The translations under genes and the position numbers were made by a program. Positions 60,781-64,000 of a stretch of DNA of 64,000 bases are shown in pieces. Below the pieces are notes generated by a model. The model made no database searches and was not told the DNA's origin. It worked only from the letters and a program-made list of their open reading frames with translations. This stretch comes from Aphis gossypii. Lineage: Eukaryota; Arthropoda; Insecta; Hemiptera; Aphididae. The first letter of the stretch is position 1, and every line of letters begins with the position of its first letter. The DNA lies in contig NC_065532.1 of NCBI RefSeq assembly GCF_020184175.1, positions 39,742,287 through 39,806,286 of the forward strand, written 5' to 3'.

Positions 60781-61654
60781 CGGAAAAAAATATATATTTA
60801 AAATAGAATCTAATTTTACGTGAATCGACTGAATTTATATATGACAGCTAAGGTATTTTTACCGGTGTAACGCATAATATATAATATTATTTGCCGTATT
60901 TTCAGAACTATACAAACGAACGCGAATAGCCAATAATATTATACTATTATCACTGTGTAATCATCACGTAGCTGATCAGCTCTAACGCCTTCGTGTAAGT
61001 ATACTTCAAGAGCGCAAGTCGGCTGTATCCAATATAAAGTAAATATAGTACGTTATGTACACGATGTTCCGTGTACCATAATAATAAATAATATATATAA
61101 AAAAAAAAAAAACCGGATTCGTTATCTTTTAATGGTCGTACAAGACGCATGCTTAAAGACGTGCATTTATTTTTTACCCCTGTAAACTGCAGCCACGGCA
61201 CATCTGTTCGGAACGGCGTTTAAACACGTTAACACGAATATTCACGTCACCGGCAACCGCCGCGCCGCCGCCATCGGACCCCGTAATACTACATAATATT
61301 GATCGTGTCATCGATCGTTAATTACAACTTATATATTATTGTTAACGCGCCCAAGTGAATATAATACTGCTATGTTTGTACATAGCCGTTGCAGTAATAT
61401 AGGTATTAGACGCGCTCGCCGGATGGCGCGTAAAAGTATTCGCGTGTCCCATCACATTATTATACCGCACGTATTACCGTGGGCGGCTCCCACACCATAG
61501 TATTATTACCTCTCGACACCGCGCTGCAAAAGCGTTATCACAACCAGCGAACAAACATTCCACAGTCAAATGTAGCGTAGTGTACTCTTCGCGACAACAG
61601 AATAATATTGACGAATACTTTTGACAAACTATTATTATTTTATATTTCATCCGG
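60781..61654. other. Mixed stretch
   Basis: An AT-rich part (60781-61200) is followed by a CpG-richer part at 61200-61560 that includes CCGCCGCGCCGCCGCC near 61258-61273. On the minus strand the 83-codon frame at 60950-61201 crosses an A-run. No gene was recognised. Confidence 0.4.
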
Positions 61655-61674
61655 TTTTTTTTTTTTTTTTTTTT
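61655..61674. repeat. T20 homopolymer
   Basis: An uninterrupted run of twenty Ts follows CCGG. It could be the poly(A) tail of a retroposed sequence inserted on the minus strand, or simple slippage. Confidence 0.8.
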
Positions 61675-61874
61675 AAATTCGTTACGACTTTGATATTAAA
61701 TTTCTATAAATTCTACGGATTCTTAAAAACGGGAAAGGAATATTAAGTAATACGAAATCGCTCTGAGAATACTCCGAGATGGGTGGATCAATCATCGATG
61801 TATCGGTCGAAACAGCGTACCGTCGTAGACGTAGTTTTTCTCCAAAACATAATCGTTGTACCCTAATCCAACCT

Positions 61875-62086
61875 ATAGGCGTAACTTGGCGGGGGCGAAT
61901 GGTGGCAACTGTCCCCACGACCAAAAATCGGAGGGGGCATTGCCCCCACCAACTGAACTTTACTATAATTATAGTAAATTGCAGGCTGTTCAGAGGCGCA
62001 TAGCACACTCGTACTTAATATTATGTTTATTTGCTACAAAAATTATTTTTGCCTCCACGCGTGAAAAGAGTTTAAGTTACGCCTAT
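61875..62086. mobile_element. MITE with ATAGGCGTAACTT inverted ends
   Basis: ATAGGCGTAACTT at 61875-61887 is perfectly repeated in inverse as AAGTTACGCCTAT at 62074-62086. The 212-bp unit has a G-rich left arm and an internal hairpin GGGGGCATTGCCCCC (61933-61947). No transposase is present, so it is a non-autonomous miniature element. Two overlapping frames called on opposite strands (61682-62155) lie mostly inside it and are artefacts. No target duplication beyond a possible TA was seen. Confidence 0.72.
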
Positions 62087-63640
62087 GTTCCAACCATTAT
62101 TCATTTAAATCGAGTTAATCCCCTCGGAGTCTCCCTGTCAAGCCGTCAACTATAGTGCGAATACGCGTTATCGCAATGTGATGCATACTACGTCAATATA
62201 GTATATACCTTTATCCGTTCTGCAGTGCTATTCGCACCCGACCTATATACATAATATTATATTGTATTTAGTACCTCAGTATGTATTGCAGTTTAATCAA
62301 AAAACTCTTAAAAAGTAGGACGAGCTACAACAGAACCATTTATATTATTATACAGTCGATATGTGTATATATATATATATATGTATACCTGCAGTGTATA
62401 TGCGTATTTTTGCGTAAAAAAAATGTAAACAACTCGTTTGTTTACGTTATACCTATCTATATTTTTTATTCACGTTCTGTTGGTTAGTTATTTTTTCTTT
62501 CGGCAAAATGTTTGATTGTTAATACTGATAATACACTGTATATACCTATATATACACACAAGGTTTCGGCGTAAAGTCGAAACGGAGTTTAAAAAAAAAA
62601 ATAAATAAATAAATATACTGCGTTTCGATAAATCAGCAGTCGTTATTATTCGTATATTATATTATGTGAGTTTAAATAGTGACTACAGCACATAAGAGTC
62701 ATACGCATACATGCTGTACGACCGAGACAAAGATTTATGGAAATACGATTTACAAAAAAACTAATCGGACCGCCGCCGCCGCCGCAGTAATACCGCTGCA
62801 AATTTATGTTAAATATTAAAGTGCGCGACACATATATTATAAAATAATATTCACATACACACACACACACACACACATAATATAATTTATACATATTATA
62901 ATATATGTAGATTATTATAGACGCATGTAGAAAAGTACAATTTTACGAATATAATATAATATTATGCTAGGTAATTTTTTTCGCTATCATTCGATCCCCG
63001 GGGCGAACCCATACAATAAAACTGATATGGTTGTTCCGTCATCGGGATGAGCGCGTGTTTATCGCACCATAAAACCGGATCCGTTTACCCGTCTGATCTG
63101 ACGCAACTCGACCGTCCCGAGACACACAGACACATATCCACGCATAAATACTACGCATACAGACGCGCGCCCGCGCTTGCGTCGACACACTATACACAAT
63201 ATAATACTCGTATTTACATATATACATATATATTATTATATATACGAATACGAACGTAATATATATTGTCCCTATATATATTTGTATCTGCGTAGGAATA
63301 AATGTATAAGAATAATAATAATAATAATATCGTATCACACCACATAATATATATATAGATATTTATTATTATACTGGTATATTACATAATATATAATATA
63401 GAATATGAAGTATATATATGCGCGGCAGCGGCGACGGCGAAGACGACGTTGATACCACCGCGAGTATCGCGTATCAACGATACCGCGTGCTGAGGACAAC
63501 CGTATAGTTCGCATCGACATAATAGATATTACTATATAAGCGTAAGTACATAATATTATAATATCGTATAGGTGTATACTGAAACAAGACATACTATACC
63601 GTGCTCCGGCGCAGAGGTATATATGTAGTCGTGTATACAT
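62087..63640. other. Non-coding stretch with simple repeats
   Basis: The stretch holds an AT run at 62368-62380, (AAAT)n at 62591-62610, (CCG)5 at 62770-62785, (CA)n at 62851-62876 and (AAT)n at 63311-63329. CG-richer DNA lies at 63030-63190 and 63415-63480. Frames of 70-101 codons cross these repeats on both strands. No gene was recognised. Confidence 0.45.
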
Positions 63641-64000
63641 GGGTGGAGATCCTAGCGGGGGGCTGAGGAGCTAAGCCTCTGCTGATGTAATAGCACTCCC
63701 CTCTCCAAAAAAACTCGAGTTTTTACTCCGCGTTGAAATACGAAAACATTTTTTCCAACTCTACGTTGGGTTAGGTTAGGTCCGATAATCGACCAAGTCT
63801 AAGTATTATTGAAATAATGAAATTAACTTTTTATAAATTATAAGCATCATATTACTTTATATTTATTTTTAAAAATATGCGTGTAAATGAACAATAATAT
63901 TATTATCTCACTTCGAAAGCTAATAGCCAATATTTATAAAAAAAAAGGTTCTGATGCAAGAAATAATTAATAGAACAAGACTCTTATAGAAAGAATAAGG
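63640..64000 (+). repeat. Possible start of a dispersed repeat
   Basis: GGGTGGAGATCCTAGCGGGG and the following G/C-rich then T-rich sequence up to about 63780 resemble the end of a transposable element rather than host sequence. No matching inverted end lies inside the window. The rest to 64000 is AT-rich with no gene. Confidence 0.3.

Noticed and set aside
61682..62155. Overlapping frames of 74-108 codons on both strands
   Set aside because: They lie largely inside the MITE at 61875-62086 and translate its G/C hairpin arms.
63001..63016. Near-palindrome around CCCCGGGGCGAACCC as a regulatory site
   Set aside because: Imperfect and with no motif match; likely island composition.
1..64000. 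GTAAGT sites taken as evidence for exons
   Set aside because: A hexamer is expected about 16 times per strand in 64 kb by chance, which is close to what I counted, so a donor alone was never used to call an exon.
1..64000. Conserved insect microRNAs
   Set aside because: I looked by eye for mature sequences of common families (let-7, miR-1, miR-7, miR-8, miR-9, miR-10, miR-100, miR-124, miR-125 and others) and saw none; a hairpin scan was not possible.
1..64000. CRISPR arrays, operons, riboswitches, bacterial promoters
   Set aside because: The window is nuclear eukaryotic DNA; no regularly spaced repeats or bacterial gene organisation is present.

Overview
The window is eukaryotic nuclear DNA, roughly two-thirds A+T by eye. 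It is dense in TATA-type simple repeats and TACCTA/TAGGTA words, and it carries short CpG-rich islands, insect-type MITEs, SINE-like pieces and one eukaryotic tRNA gene with an intact pol III terminator. This texture, together with a dispersed repeat at about 8.8-9.2 kb that resembles aphid genomic repeats, suggests a hemipteran insect, most likely an aphid. That assignment is pattern recognition, not proof. There are no operons, ribosome binding sites, phage genes, CRISPR arrays or other bacterial features.

The only gene I can call with confidence is a tRNA-Ile (anticodon AAU) on the minus strand at 7548-7621. I recognise no protein-coding gene. Most long open frames are low-complexity shadows of (ATT)n, (CA)n, (TG)n or AT-rich DNA. 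A few short open segments with splice-like borders look more like protein than their surroundings. On the minus strand these are 6394-6624 (one likely membrane helix), 11696-11894 and 14263-14397. On the plus strand they include 22507-22580, 26416-26513, 45175-45247, 47553-47654, 49011-49059 and 55532-55728. They are listed as low-confidence candidate exons. If some are real, the window is mostly introns and flanking DNA of one or more long genes whose main exons lie outside.

Layout: 1-6.4 kb is AT-rich and nearly featureless. 6.4-9.4 kb holds a candidate minus exon, a MITE, the tRNA, a SINE-like element and a dispersed repeat. From 9.5 kb onwards AT-rich desert alternates with CpG-rich islands at about 9.5-10.6, 15.5-15.9, 17.4-18.9, 19.7-20.9, 24.8-25.7, 26.7-27.8, 30.6-31.6, 34.7-35.4, 38.2-38.7, 43.8-44.7, 49.2-51.1, 53.1-54.7 and 59.1-61.6 kb. 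Several islands carry promoter-like or enhancer-like motifs: TATA plus initiator, GAGA clusters, octamer, AP-1 and paired homeodomain cores. Further MITEs lie at 33.5 and 61.9 kb, and a retroposon tail lies at 22.7 kb. The most plausible biology is a regulatory landscape of islands in a gene-poor region. I did not find a convincing new gene system.
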